Below are positions 1 through 7,726 of a DNA stretch of 22,102 nt, piece by piece. Location: the NCBI GenBank assembly GCA_035518815.1, contig DATIXG010000129.1, positions 1 to 22,102 of the forward strand, given 5' to 3'. Source of the stretch: AG25 sp035518815. GTDB lineage: Bacteria > Gemmatimonadota > Gemmatimonadetes > Gemmatimonadales > GWC2-71-9. The position numbers were made by a program, and so were the translations under genes. Positions within the stretch are counted from its first letter, which is position 1; each line of letters begins with the position of its first letter. The notes beneath the pieces are model-generated. The model was not told the origin of the DNA, ran no database searches, and was given only the letters and a program-made list of their open reading frames with translations.

Positions 1-621
1 CGAGCCGAAATCGAGCAGCGGCACCGTGGCGCTGTCCGGCAGGTCCACGTCGCGCCGCAGGATGATGCGCGTGACGGCCGTCAGCCCGCCCGTCCTCGTA
101 TGCCGCGCGGCGATCAGGTCGTGGGGCCCGGATCCCAGCGCCTGAAGCGCGAACGTGTTGTCGGGCCTCGCGGTGGCGCGCGCGACGTGTGCGCTGATCA
201 CGGCGGCCTCGTTGGTGTCGAGCCCGGCGACGGTGCCGAGCAGGGCCTTCGAGGCGGCGGTCCCGCAGAACAGGGCCTTGGTATTGCCGGCCGTCGGAAT
301 CTCCGCCGGCGCCCCGAACAGCACCAGCAGGTTGGTCAGTCCGCCACCGTCGCGTGTCTCGGTGGCGATCCCGCCCCGGTTGGCGTGAAACACATACTGA
401 AAGGAGATGGTGTCGCCCATCATGGCCGGCGTCGCCCGGGTCCACGCGCCATCGCCGTCCTGGAACGCCACCCAGTCCGGTTGGCTCCCATTGCAGTACG
501 CCACGGCTACGGTCACCGGCCCCGGCGTCTGTCCCTGTGTGGGAGCGGTGGACTCCGAGCAGCCGCCGAGCGCCCCGAGTGGCAGGAATGCTGCTGTCAC
601 GATCCAGGACGCGTGCTGCAC
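1..621 (-). CDS. Secreted lipoprotein, unknown function (partial, runs off left edge)
   Basis: Reading the minus strand from a GTG at 621, 207 codons stay open to the window edge, so the C-terminus is missing. The N-terminus is a lipoprotein signal: a hydrophobic stretch at residues 7-18 followed by a lipobox L-G-G-C with Cys21. The mature part is rich in small and acidic residues and contains AYCNGSQPDWVAFQDGDGAW at about residues 35-54, a pattern I associate with small surface lipoproteins of Gemmatimonadota; this is recollection, not a search. A GGAG box 7 nt upstream (629-632) supports the GTG start. Product would be exported and lipid-anchored. No catalytic motif is visible, so no function is assigned. 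Confidence 0.75.
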   Translation of the reverse strand, partial: MQHASWIVTAAFLPLGALGGCSESTAPTQGQTPGPVTVAVAYCNGSQPDWVAFQDGDGAWTRATPAMMGDTISFQYVFHANRGGIATETRDGGGLTNLLVLFGAPAEIPTAGNTKALFCGTAASKALLGTVAGLDTNEAAVISAHVARATARPDNTFALQALGSGPHDLIAARHTRTGGLTAVTRIILRRDVDLPDSATVPLLDFGS

Positions 622-628
622 GCGGCGA

Positions 629-632
629 CTCC
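629..632 (-). promoter_or_regulatory. Ribosome binding site for the lipoprotein gene
   Basis: GGAG on the minus strand, 7 nt before the GTG at 621. It decides the start: no ATG gives a better signal peptide. Confidence 0.6.
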
Positions 633-672
633 AGGTGTGGGAGGTGGGGCGACGACCCCCGGATAACCCACC

Positions 673-951
673 GTGGCCGGCCGATGTTCCGCGCTGTTGC
701 CGCGGATCATGCCGGACGCCGAGCATCTCATTTCCTATCACATCCTGACGAAAGGCCGTTGCTTCGGCGGGTTGGTGGGCGAGGAGGGGGTCGAGCTCGT
801 CCCCGGCGACGTGATCGTCTTCCCGCATGGCGACGCGCACGTCATGTCGAGCGGGCCAGGAGTCGCGGCCGGGCCGGGCGTACATCTTACGCACTCCACG
901 CGTCACGCCGATACCGTCTTGCTCGGCGGCGAGGGCCGCGACCCCAGTTGA
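673..951 (+). pseudogene. Remnant of an AraC-family regulator (cupin domain only)
   Basis: The 92-codon frame (GTG at 673, or ATG at 709) contains AEHLISYHILTKGRCFGGL and VELVPGDVIVFPHGDAHVMS. These match the N-terminal ligand-binding cupin (Cupin_6 type) of AraC-like regulators, in which residues EHLISYH, GRC and PGDVIVFPHGDAH are characteristic. An in-frame stop (664-666) lies just before the start, so the usual first 25-30 residues of the cupin are absent. The frame ends at 951, before the rest of the cupin and the two helix-turn-helix motifs that bind DNA. The likeliest reading is a decayed gene truncated at both ends; a free-standing mini-cupin is less likely. No convincing SD precedes it. 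Its end overlaps the putative promoter of the next gene. Confidence 0.6.
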
Positions 952-977
952 GGACGGCGGCCGGTAGGTGGTAGAAT
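948..977 (+). promoter_or_regulatory. Sigma70-like promoter of the metallophosphoesterase-like gene
   Basis: TTGAGG (948-953), 18-nt spacer, TAGAAT (972-977), then 7 nt to the GTG start at 985. Transcription would begin at or next to the first base of the start codon, and no SD is present, so a leaderless mRNA is predicted. Confidence 0.5.
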
Positions 978-984
978 TGCGCGG

Positions 985-2043
985 GTGAAATCCACGACCT
1001 CGCGTCTTCTCACGATCGGGTACGTCGCGCTGTCCGCCGCCGCGGCGGCGGGCACGCGCGACTCCTTCGGTATCCTGCCCCACGCCGTGTCCCCGGCGGA
1101 CACGGGCCCGGAGCGGCGCTATACGCTCGCCGTCATCGGCAACACGCCCTATGGGCCCGCGAAGTTCGCGGATTTCCCGCGCCTCGTCGCGCGCATCAAC
1201 GCCGATTCGAGCGTGAACGTCGTCGTGCACCTGGGCGACATCAAGATCGGCACCAATACTCCCTGCACCGACACGTACAACGACTCCATCCGGGTCCTGT
1301 TCGACAGCTTCGCCGCGCCCCTGGTCTACACACCGGGTGACAACGAGTGGGCCGATTGCCACACCGACCTGAAGCACAACGGGCTGTACACACCCACCGA
1401 GCGTTTGCAGGCAGTGCGCGCCAAGTTCTTTCCCGTGCCCGGCCAGACGCTCGGCCGCCGCACGATGGCGGTCCGCACGCAGGCGAGCGACACGGCGCAC
1501 AAGGCGTACGTTGAAAACGTGATGTGGGTGGAATCGCGGGTGGTGTTCGCGACGCTGAACGTCCCGGGAAGCAATGATGACCTGGAGCCATGGGGCTACC
1601 CGTTGGGGCCCAACGCCAAGGACTACCCTTCCCAACTCGATGAACGGGCCGCGCGGGGGCAGGCGAACATGGCATGGGTGGGAGAGGCGTTTGCGACCGC
1701 GACGGCGCAGGACGCGGCCGGTGTCGTGCTCATGTTCCAGGCGGACATGTGGGACCAGACGGCCGAGGTCCACGGCTACACGGGGCTGGTGCGGCAAGTC
1801 GCCACGCTCGCCGCGGCGTTCAAGAAACCGGTGCTGCTCCTCGAGGGCGACTCGCACCGCTACCGCGTCGATCAACCCTTCCTGCCCGATTCGGGGTTCC
1901 GCAAAATGTTTCGCGCGATTCCGCCCGCCCCGAATGTGACGCGCGTGGTGGTGGAGGGGGCGAATGGGCGCACCGAGTACCTGCGCGTCACGGTCGACCC
2001 GAGCGGCCCTACGCTGTTCACCTGGGAGCGCGTCCCGCTGTAA
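985..2043 (+). CDS. Metallophosphoesterase-like protein with N-terminal signal
   Basis: 352 residues from a GTG start. The N-terminus is a hydrophobic signal or anchor (about residues 8-23), so the protein is probably exported. Calcineurin-like phosphoesterase blocks follow in order: a first block VIGNTPYG (51-58) where the family expects a metal-binding Asp, HLGDIK (82-87), GDNEW (118-122), a block at FQADMW (251-256), and LEGDSHRY (286-293) in place of GHxH. Fold and block order fit a metallophosphoesterase, but Asn53 instead of Asp and the altered last block make catalytic activity uncertain. Substrate is unknown. It heads a run of plus-strand genes and is preceded by a good promoter. Confidence 0.75.
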   Translation: MKSTTSRLLTIGYVALSAAAAAGTRDSFGILPHAVSPADTGPERRYTLAVIGNTPYGPAKFADFPRLVARINADSSVNVVVHLGDIKIGTNTPCTDTYNDSIRVLFDSFAAPLVYTPGDNEWADCHTDLKHNGLYTPTERLQAVRAKFFPVPGQTLGRRTMAVRTQASDTAHKAYVENVMWVESRVVFATLNVPGSNDDLEPWGYPLGPNAKDYPSQLDERAARGQANMAWVGEAFATATAQDAAGVVLMFQADMWDQTAEVHGYTGLVRQVATLAAAFKKPVLLLEGDSHRYRVDQPFLPDSGFRKMFRAIPPAPNVTRVVVEGANGRTEYLRVTVDPSGPTLFTWERVPL

Positions 2044-2059
2044 GGAAAGGGCGCAGGCG

Positions 2060-2797
2060 ATGAATACCGATCGTTCGGTCGTAGCGTCGGCAATTGTGGG
2101 ATTCGGGGTGGCCCTCGGCGGCTTCCTCATCGGGACGGGGTTCGCGCGGGGGCGGGCGGCGGACCGGTACGTCGAGGTCAAGGGTGTGGCCGAGCGTGCC
2201 GTGAAGGCGGATCTGGCCCTGTGGCCGATCCGATTGGTCGCTGCCGGGAACGATCTGGTCGCGGCCCAAGCGCTCATCGCCCACAACACGGCCAAGGTGT
2301 ATGCGTTTCTACGCCGGCACGGGATCGACAGCGCGCAAGCCGAGCTGCAAGGGCTCGATGTCAACGACGCATACGCGAACGTGTACGGGGGCGAGCGTCA
2401 GCCCCAGGCCCGCTACGTGGTCACGCAAACGCTGATGGTGCACTCGCCCGATGTGGACGTCGTTCTGGCGGCCACGGGGCAGGTGGGTGAGCTGGTGAGC
2501 GCCGGGGTCGTGCTGTCGTCGAGCCGCACGGGTTTCGGCCCGTCTGGGCCGACGTTTCTCTTCACGAAGCTCAACGACCTGAAGCCCAGCATGCTCGCCG
2601 AAGCGGCGGCCAACGCGCGTCAGGCGGCCGAGCAGTTCGCCAACGATTCTCACAGCCGCCTCGGCGGCATCCGGCAGGCGAATCAGGGACTGTTTGTGAT
2701 CATGCCGCGGAACCAGGCGCCCGGCGTGACCGAAGGCACCGAGGTGCTCAAGACGGTTCGCGTGGTGAGCACGGTGCAGTACTACCTCCGCGGGTGA
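2060..2797 (+). CDS. SIMPL-domain (DUF541) protein
   Basis: 245 residues. The ATG at 2060 is chosen because a purine-rich AAGGAAAGG lies about 9 nt upstream and it gives a clean N-terminal membrane anchor (residues 9-27, Gly/Ala/Phe-rich). The remainder has SIMPL-domain hallmarks: YVEVKGVAERAVKADLALW near the start of the domain, an internal LVSAGVVLSSS segment, and LNDLKPSMLAEAAANARQAA (the typical K-P-x-x-L-x-x-A-x-x-x-A-R-x-x-A helix). The family includes periplasmic/outer-membrane proteins such as E. coli YggE, linked to oxidative stress; biochemical role is unclear. Sixteen nt after the metallophosphoesterase-like gene, so probably cotranscribed. Confidence 0.85.
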   Translation: MNTDRSVVASAIVGFGVALGGFLIGTGFARGRAADRYVEVKGVAERAVKADLALWPIRLVAAGNDLVAAQALIAHNTAKVYAFLRRHGIDSAQAELQGLDVNDAYANVYGGERQPQARYVVTQTLMVHSPDVDVVLAATGQVGELVSAGVVLSSSRTGFGPSGPTFLFTKLNDLKPSMLAEAAANARQAAEQFANDSHSRLGGIRQANQGLFVIMPRNQAPGVTEGTEVLKTVRVVSTVQYYLRG

Positions 2798-2810
2798 GGA
2801 TCTCGTCCCT

Positions 2811-3299
2811 ATGACCGTCGCCGGCACGCTTCTGCCCGAATTCGACCACGAGATGGCGACGACCCGCAAGCTGCTCGAGCGGGTGCCGAGCGCGAACGGC
2901 ACGTGGAAGCCGCACCCGAAGTCGTTTCCCCTGGGGCATCTGGCGCAGCTCGTCGCGCGGATGCCGGGCTGGATCACGCTGACGTTGCTTCACACGGAGC
3001 TCGATCTCGCGACCTACCCCGGCTACAGCTTCGAGACGACGCTCAGCCTCCTCGCGGAATTCGATCGGAACGTGCGCGAAGCCCGCGCCGCGCTTGCAGC
3101 GCGCCAGGACGCCGACTTCGCGGTCAACTGGACGCTCCGGAATGGCGACCGGGTTTTCATGACCATGCCCCGGGGCCCGGTCGTGCGGACCCACATCAAC
3201 CACCTCATCCACCACCGCGGCCAGCTGAGCGTCTACCTCCGGTTGCTCGACATACCCGTGCCGTCGATCTACGGCCCGACCGCCGACGAGCGGATGTGA
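2811..3299 (+). CDS. DinB-family (four-helix, metal-binding) protein
   Basis: 162 residues starting at ATG 2811, with GAGGA 10 nt upstream. The pattern of a DinB-like bundle is visible: a first helix (LLPEFDHEMATTRKLL), then PLGHLAQLVARMPGW with His43, and a C-terminal HINHLIHHRGQLSVYLRLL with His131 and His135 that would complete the usual three-His metal site. The RGQL motif after the last His is typical. Family members include mycothiol- and bacillithiol-dependent enzymes and many uncharacterised proteins, so no substrate is assigned. It lies 13 nt after the SIMPL gene. Confidence 0.8.
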   Translation: MTVAGTLLPEFDHEMATTRKLLERVPSANGTWKPHPKSFPLGHLAQLVARMPGWITLTLLHTELDLATYPGYSFETTLSLLAEFDRNVREARAALAARQDADFAVNWTLRNGDRVFMTMPRGPVVRTHINHLIHHRGQLSVYLRLLDIPVPSIYGPTADERM

Positions 3300-3324
3300 C
3301 GCGGTTCGTCGGGCGTACGCCGCT

Positions 3325-3945
3325 ATGATCTCAGGCCCGGAAGCGCTCGCGCGATTGCGGGAGGGGAACCAGCGGTTCGTCGCGAGGCTGCGCGAGCCCG
3401 CCGCGGCCAGCCGCCCACTCGAGCTCGTGCCGCCCGAGTCACAGCAGCCGTTCGCGATCATCCTCGGCTGCTCGGACTCGCGGGTGCCTGCCGAGCTGGT
3501 CTTCGAGCAGGGGTTCGGCGACCTGTTCGTCATTCGGGTGGCGGGGAACATCGTGGCGCCCTCCCAGGTGGGCAGCGTGGAATTCGCTGCGGCGAAGTTC
3601 GGTACGCGGCTGGCCGTCGTGCTCGGGCACACGCACTGCGGGGCGATCGCCGCCACCGTGGACCAGCTGTTGCAGCCCACGCCCGATGTGTCACCCAACA
3701 TGCGCTACATCGTGAGCTGCATCCGGCGTTCGGTGGAGCCGCTCATGTCGCAGCCCCTCGCCCGCGACCGGCAGGCCCTGATGGCCGAGGCCGTCCGCGC
3801 CAACATCCGCCTCTCGGCCGACCATCTGCGCCACGGCTCAGACGTGCTGGAAGGGCTGGTACGGCGCGACGGGCTGCTCATCGTGGGCGCGGAGTACCAT
3901 CTCGAGACGGGCGTGGTCGACTTCTTCGATGGCGTCCCGGATTAG
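3325..3945 (+). CDS. Beta-class carbonic anhydrase
   Basis: 206 residues; interconverts CO2 and bicarbonate. Zinc-site motifs are complete: GCSDSRVP with Cys49, Asp51 and Arg53, and GHTHCG with His102 and Cys105. The N-terminal EALARLREGNQRFV is also typical of bacterial beta-CAs, as is RVAGNIV. The length is normal and no signal peptide is seen, so the enzyme is expected to be cytoplasmic. Start at ATG 3325; no good SD. The gene end overlaps the next gene by 17 nt. Bicarbonate made here could matter to carboxylation and, speculatively, to the cyclase at 17606-19219, whose active site looks like the bicarbonate-responsive subclass. Confidence 0.93.
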   Translation: MISGPEALARLREGNQRFVARLREPAAASRPLELVPPESQQPFAIILGCSDSRVPAELVFEQGFGDLFVIRVAGNIVAPSQVGSVEFAAAKFGTRLAVVLGHTHCGAIAATVDQLLQPTPDVSPNMRYIVSCIRRSVEPLMSQPLARDRQALMAEAVRANIRLSADHLRHGSDVLEGLVRRDGLLIVGAEYHLETGVVDFFDGVPD

Positions 3946-4462
3946 GGCATCCGTTTTCGTCGGCACGAGTGTCGACGGCTACATCGCCCGGCTGAACGGC
4001 GCGCTGGACTTCCTCCCGGCCGAGCCTGAGGATCACGGCTACTCCGCATTCATGGCGAGCGTCGACACGCTCGTGATCGGCCGCGGCACCTATGAGACGG
4101 TCCTGGGATTCGACTCCTGGCCCTACGCGGGCAAGCGGGTCGTCGTACTCAGCTCCCGGCCGGTCGCCCCGCCGCGGCTCCCGGGCGCCGCCGTCGAGCA
4201 CCTGTCCGGGAGACCGGCCGACATCGTGGCGCGGCTCGCCGAGCGGGGGGCGCAACATCTGTACGTGGACGGCGGGATCACGATCCAGCGCTTCCTCGAG
4301 GCCGGCCAGATCCAGCGCCTGATCATCACGCGCGTCCCCGTCCTGATCGGGTCGGGCATTCCACTCTTCGGCGCGCTCACGCGCGACGTCCGATTGCAGC
4401 ATGTTTCGACGCGCCACTACGAGAGCGGCTTGGTGCAGAGCGAGTATCTGGTGGTGTCGTGA
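3929..4462 (+). CDS. RibD C-terminal/dihydrofolate reductase-like protein
   Basis: 177 residues. Hallmarks of the RibD_C/DHFR-like fold are present: a first strand ASVFVGTSVDGYIA (7-20), VDTLVIGRGTYETVLGF (45-61), RVVVLSSRP, the NADPH-loop-like LYVDGGITIQRFL (about 111-123), and IITRVPVLIGSGIPLFG. These are NAD(P)H-dependent reductases found outside riboflavin operons in many bacteria; true substrate is unknown and it is not the housekeeping folate enzyme FolA. The start at ATG 3929 overlaps the carbonic anhydrase by 17 nt. The stop overlaps the transporter start in GTGA, so translational coupling is likely. Confidence 0.85.
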   Translation: MASRIRASVFVGTSVDGYIARLNGALDFLPAEPEDHGYSAFMASVDTLVIGRGTYETVLGFDSWPYAGKRVVVLSSRPVAPPRLPGAAVEHLSGRPADIVARLAERGAQHLYVDGGITIQRFLEAGQIQRLIITRVPVLIGSGIPLFGALTRDVRLQHVSTRHYESGLVQSEYLVVS

Positions 4463-5715
4463 CGGTCCTCGTGACGGGCCGGGTCACCCGGCGGCTCGTC
4501 CCCTTCCTGTTTCTGTGCTACATCGTCAACTATCTCGACCGTTTCAACATTTCCTTCGCCGCGCTCGAGATGAAGGGCGACCTCGGGCTCTCCGACTCGG
4601 TGTACGGCCTCGCGGCTGGCATGTTCTTCGCCGGGTATGTGACATTCGAAGTGCCGAGCAACCTCATGCTGCAGCGCGTGGGCGCGCGGCGCTGGATCGC
4701 CCGCATCATGGTGACGTGGGGACTGATCTCCTGCGGCATGATGTTCGTCCGCACGGCGTCCGGCCTCTACACGCTGCGCTTCCTGCTCGGCGTCGCGGAG
4801 GCGGGTTTCCTGCCGGGGATGCTGTTCTATCTCACCCATTGGATTCCGGCCCGCGAGCGGGCGCGTGTCTTCGCGCTGTTCCTCACCTCCACGGCCCTCG
4901 CGGGGGTGGTCGGCGCGCCGGTCTCGGCGGCGCTGCTACGCTTGAACGGGGTCGCCGGGCTCGCGGGCTGGCAGTGGCTCTTCCTGGTCGAGGGCATTCC
5001 CGCCGTGCTGCTCGGCGTCATAACCTGGTTCTATCTGCCCGACCGCCCGGTGGACGCCAGCTGGCTCACCGCGGACGAGGCCGCCGGGCTCGAGCAGGCG
5101 CTCGACGCGGAGCGGCAGCAGCGGGAGCGGGCGCTCCGCCTCACCCTGTGGCAGGCCTTGACCCACGGGCGGGTGTGGCGGCTGTGCGTGCTGTACTTCT
5201 CCATCATCATCAGTTTCTACGGCATCGCGTTCTGGCTGCCCCAGATCGTGCGCGCCTTCTCCGGTCTGAGCAATGCCGCGGCCTCACTCCTCGCCGCCCT
5301 CCCGTATCTCGCGGCCGCGGTGGGGATGGTTGCCCTGGCGCGCTATTCGGATCGCTCCGGGGAGCGCCGCCGCCCTGTGGCGCTCGCGGCGTTCGTCGCG
5401 GCGGCCGCGCTCGTGGTGGGCGCGCTCGTCCAGGACCATCCGATCGCGGCGTTTCTCGCGCTCTGCGTCGCGGCGACCGGCATCTGGAGCACCCTGGGGC
5501 CGTTCTGGAGCCTGCCCACCGCGTTTCTCTCGGGCACGGCCGCGGCCGGGGGAATCGCGCTCGTCAACTCGATCGGCAACGTCGGAGGGTTCGTGGGGCC
5601 GACGGTCATGGGATTCCTGCGGGAGCGCACCCACCGTTTCGAGAGCGGGCTCATCGTGCTCGCGGCGACCCTCGTCATCGCCGGGGCGCTCGCGCTGTCG
5701 CTCCCCGAGGACTAG
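4459..5715 (+). CDS. MFS transporter, anion:cation symporter-like
   Basis: 418 residues with about 12 hydrophobic segments in two six-helix halves separated by a charged central loop (about residues 190-230, including DAERQQRERALRL). The first helix reads FLFLCYIVNYLDRFNISFAA, with the NYLDR-N signature of the ACS (anion:cation symporter) family that imports organic acids such as phthalate, glucarate or tartrate. The segment GLAAGMFFAGYVTFEVPSNL is also characteristic. Substrate cannot be read from sequence. The GTG start at 4459 overlaps the upstream stop by 4 nt. Alternative: another member of the same superfamily handling a sugar acid. Confidence 0.88.
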   Translation: MTVLVTGRVTRRLVPFLFLCYIVNYLDRFNISFAALEMKGDLGLSDSVYGLAAGMFFAGYVTFEVPSNLMLQRVGARRWIARIMVTWGLISCGMMFVRTASGLYTLRFLLGVAEAGFLPGMLFYLTHWIPARERARVFALFLTSTALAGVVGAPVSAALLRLNGVAGLAGWQWLFLVEGIPAVLLGVITWFYLPDRPVDASWLTADEAAGLEQALDAERQQRERALRLTLWQALTHGRVWRLCVLYFSIIISFYGIAFWLPQIVRAFSGLSNAAASLLAALPYLAAAVGMVALARYSDRSGERRRPVALAAFVAAAALVVGALVQDHPIAAFLALCVAATGIWSTLGPFWSLPTAFLSGTAAAGGIALVNSIGNVGGFVGPTVMGFLRERTHRFESGLIVLAATLVIAGALALSLPED

Positions 5716-5725
5716 AGTACGTTCA

Positions 5726-6787
5726 ATGAAGCGCCTGGTGTTGTGTCTCGACGGCACGTGGAACCGCGCGGACCAGCCGAGTCCGACGAACGTCGTCATG
5801 ACGGTGGTCCGCACGGCCAAGCGCGACGGCCAGACGGTGCAGATCGGCTACTATGACCAGGGCGTGGGTACCGGCAACGTGCTCGACCGCTTCACGGGAG
5901 GGGCGTTCGGCGAGGGGCTCGAAGACAACATCAACGACGCCTACCGCTTCCTGATCGGCAATTACGAGCTGGGCGACGAACTGTACCTGTTCGGCTTCAG
6001 CCGCGGCGCCTACACGGCCCGTAGCCTCGCCGGCATGATCCGCAAGTGCGGCATCCTCAAGCGCGCATCGGCTCGCGAGTACGCGGCCGCGGTGGCGCTG
6101 TACCGGAACGCCGAGCATCCCGATGACCCCGGGCCGACGGCGTTCCGACAGCAGCACTCCATGGCCGGCTCGGGGAGGATCGAGATCCGCTTCATCGGGG
6201 TCTGGGACACGGTGGGCGCGCTGGGCATACCGCTGCGCGGCCTGCGCTGGCTGACGCGCCGGGAGTACCAATTTCATGACACCGAGCTCTCGGGCAGCGT
6301 GAAATTCGCCTACCATGCACTCGCCGTGGACGAGCACCGCGCGCCGTTCGCGCCCACGCTGTGGACGTACAAGCCCAAGGACGGTCAGACCGTGGAGCAG
6401 ACATGGTTCTGCGGCGCGCACAGCGACGTCGGAGGCGGCTACGCCCAGCGCGGGCTGTCCGACATCACGCTGACCTGGATGCTCGGCAAGGCGCGCGCGA
6501 CGGGACTCGTGCTGGACTCGGACGCCATGGCCGCGTATGCGCTGAATCCGGACGCGCGGGGCACGCTGCACAACTCGAAGACCGGTTTGTACTGGCTCAC
6601 GCGCGGGCTCGACCGGCAGATCGGCGTCGCGACGCCGGGGCCGGACGCGGACGCCGCTCCCATCCTCGACCCGACGCAAGCGGTGCACGAGAGCGTGCGC
6701 CAGCGTTGGGATGCGGACCCCACGTATCGGCCCAAGTCGCTCGCCTCCTACTTCAAGCTCGTGCGCGACCCTCGCGCCCTGGGGTGA
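5726..6787 (+). CDS. DUF2235 alpha/beta hydrolase (Tle1-like phospholipase fold)
   Basis: 353 residues from ATG 5726. The N-terminus MKRLVLCLDGTWNRADQPSP is a textbook DUF2235 start. The nucleophile elbow is GFSRGAYTAR with Ser92; Asp161 in GVWDTVGALG and His232 in CGAHSDVGGGY complete a plausible Ser-Asp-His triad. The same domain forms the catalytic part of Tle1-type type VI secretion phospholipases, but here it is single-domain, without a signal peptide, and no VgrG, PAAR, adaptor or immunity gene is visible nearby. A cytoplasmic housekeeping or defence hydrolase is therefore more likely than a secreted effector. Ten nt follow the transporter stop, with no SD. Confidence 0.88.
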   Translation: MKRLVLCLDGTWNRADQPSPTNVVMTVVRTAKRDGQTVQIGYYDQGVGTGNVLDRFTGGAFGEGLEDNINDAYRFLIGNYELGDELYLFGFSRGAYTARSLAGMIRKCGILKRASAREYAAAVALYRNAEHPDDPGPTAFRQQHSMAGSGRIEIRFIGVWDTVGALGIPLRGLRWLTRREYQFHDTELSGSVKFAYHALAVDEHRAPFAPTLWTYKPKDGQTVEQTWFCGAHSDVGGGYAQRGLSDITLTWMLGKARATGLVLDSDAMAAYALNPDARGTLHNSKTGLYWLTRGLDRQIGVATPGPDADAAPILDPTQAVHESVRQRWDADPTYRPKSLASYFKLVRDPRALG

Positions 6788-6791
6788 TCCG

Positions 6792-7241
6792 ATGACCGTA
6801 CGCTGGCTCGTCGCCGCCTTGCACCTCCTGGCCCTCGGCACCGGACTCGGCGCGGTGTGGGGCCGCGGCCGCGCGCTGCGCGGTACGCTCGACACGGCCG
6901 GTCTGCGGCGCGTGTTCTACGCCGATGCGTGGTGGGGTATCGCAGCGCTGCTCTGGATCGGCACGGGGATCGCGCGCGCCTTCGGCGGGCTTGAAAAAGG
7001 CGCGGCCTACTACCTGCACAATCACTTCTTCTGGGCCAAGATGGCGCTCTTCGCCCTGATCTTCACGCTCGAGATGGCGCCGATGATGGCGCTCATCGGT
7101 TGGCGGAGCGCGGTCCGCGGCGGGGACCGTCCCGATACGAGCCGCGCCGGCACATTTGCGAACATCAGCTTCGTGCAAGCGGGGCTGGTGGTCCTGATGG
7201 TGCTGGCAGCGACCGCGATGGCACGGGGCTACGGTGAGTAG
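6792..7241 (+). CDS. DUF2214-family integral membrane protein
   Basis: 149 residues from ATG 6792, four nt after the hydrolase stop. About four transmembrane helices: WLVAALHLLALGTGLGAVWG (5-24), ADAWWGIAALLWIGTGIARA, FFWAKMALFALIFTLEMAPM and SFVQAGLVVLMVLAATAMA. His11, the HNHFFWAKMALF segment and the FTLEMAPM motif match the DUF2214 family, whose function is unknown. GGGGTG upstream is a weak ribosome site. Coupled on both sides to neighbours. Confidence 0.78.
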   Translation: MTVRWLVAALHLLALGTGLGAVWGRGRALRGTLDTAGLRRVFYADAWWGIAALLWIGTGIARAFGGLEKGAAYYLHNHFFWAKMALFALIFTLEMAPMMALIGWRSAVRGGDRPDTSRAGTFANISFVQAGLVVLMVLAATAMARGYGE

Positions 7242-7713
7242 TCTAGGGGCGACCGAGACGTTCCGCGCCACCGGTCGTGCCTACGCCATGGTGGGCGCGC
7301 TCTGCGGGGTCTTCTTCGGCTTGGGGGTCGTCGCGACCGTTGAGAATCGCGGGGCGTGGCCCGTGCTCGCGGTCGCGGGCGGCGCGGCCCTGTATCTCTT
7401 GGTCAAGCTGCTGTACCTGCGGCTTCAGGTGTCCCCGGAGGGGATTCGCTACCGGACGCTTGCGGCGGATCGCGCCTTTGCGTTCGGCGACATCGAGCGT
7501 GGCTACTTCGAGCAGGTGGTGAACCGCGCCGCGCCGCAGGGGGTGAGGACGTTCTGGATCAGACCCAAGCAGGGCAAACCAGTGCAGATCGATCTGCGTT
7601 CATTGCCGGTCCGGGCGGCGACGGTGCTGTACGCCGCGCTCCAGCGTCACGGGATCCCGATCGACATCCCGGAGCCGTTGCCGGTACCGAAGCGCCGCCC
7701 CGGCGTGCTGTAA
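7234..7713 (+). CDS. Small membrane protein with bacterial PH-like domain
   Basis: 159 residues, GTG start overlapping the DUF2214 stop by 8 nt. Two hydrophobic segments near the N-terminus (about residues 19-35 and 43-60) form a membrane hairpin. They are followed by a soluble beta-rich part, LQVSPEGIRYRTLAADRAFAFGDIERGYFEQV..., resembling the bacterial PH (YcxB/YdbS-like) domain. A C-terminal helix carries DLRSLPVRAATVLYAALQRHGI. No enzymatic motif. The gene ends 13 nt before the convergent mutM stop. Confidence 0.6.
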   Translation: MSSLGATETFRATGRAYAMVGALCGVFFGLGVVATVENRGAWPVLAVAGGAALYLLVKLLYLRLQVSPEGIRYRTLAADRAFAFGDIERGYFEQVVNRAAPQGVRTFWIRPKQGKPVQIDLRSLPVRAATVLYAALQRHGIPIDIPEPLPVPKRRPGVL

Positions 7714-7726
7714 GCGCCGCTCCGGA

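Noticed and set aside
100..748. Plus-strand frames at the left end
   Set aside because: They are shadows of the minus-strand lipoprotein gene, which has a signal peptide, lipobox and ribosome site.
5726..6787. A type VI secretion effector module
   Set aside because: Only the DUF2235 domain is present; no VgrG, PAAR, Hcp, adaptor or immunity protein is visible in the window.
7701..7719. A terminator between the PH-like gene and mutM
   Set aside because: Only a 5-bp CGGCG/CGCCG pairing with a 9-nt loop and no T-run; expected often by chance in this GC-rich DNA.
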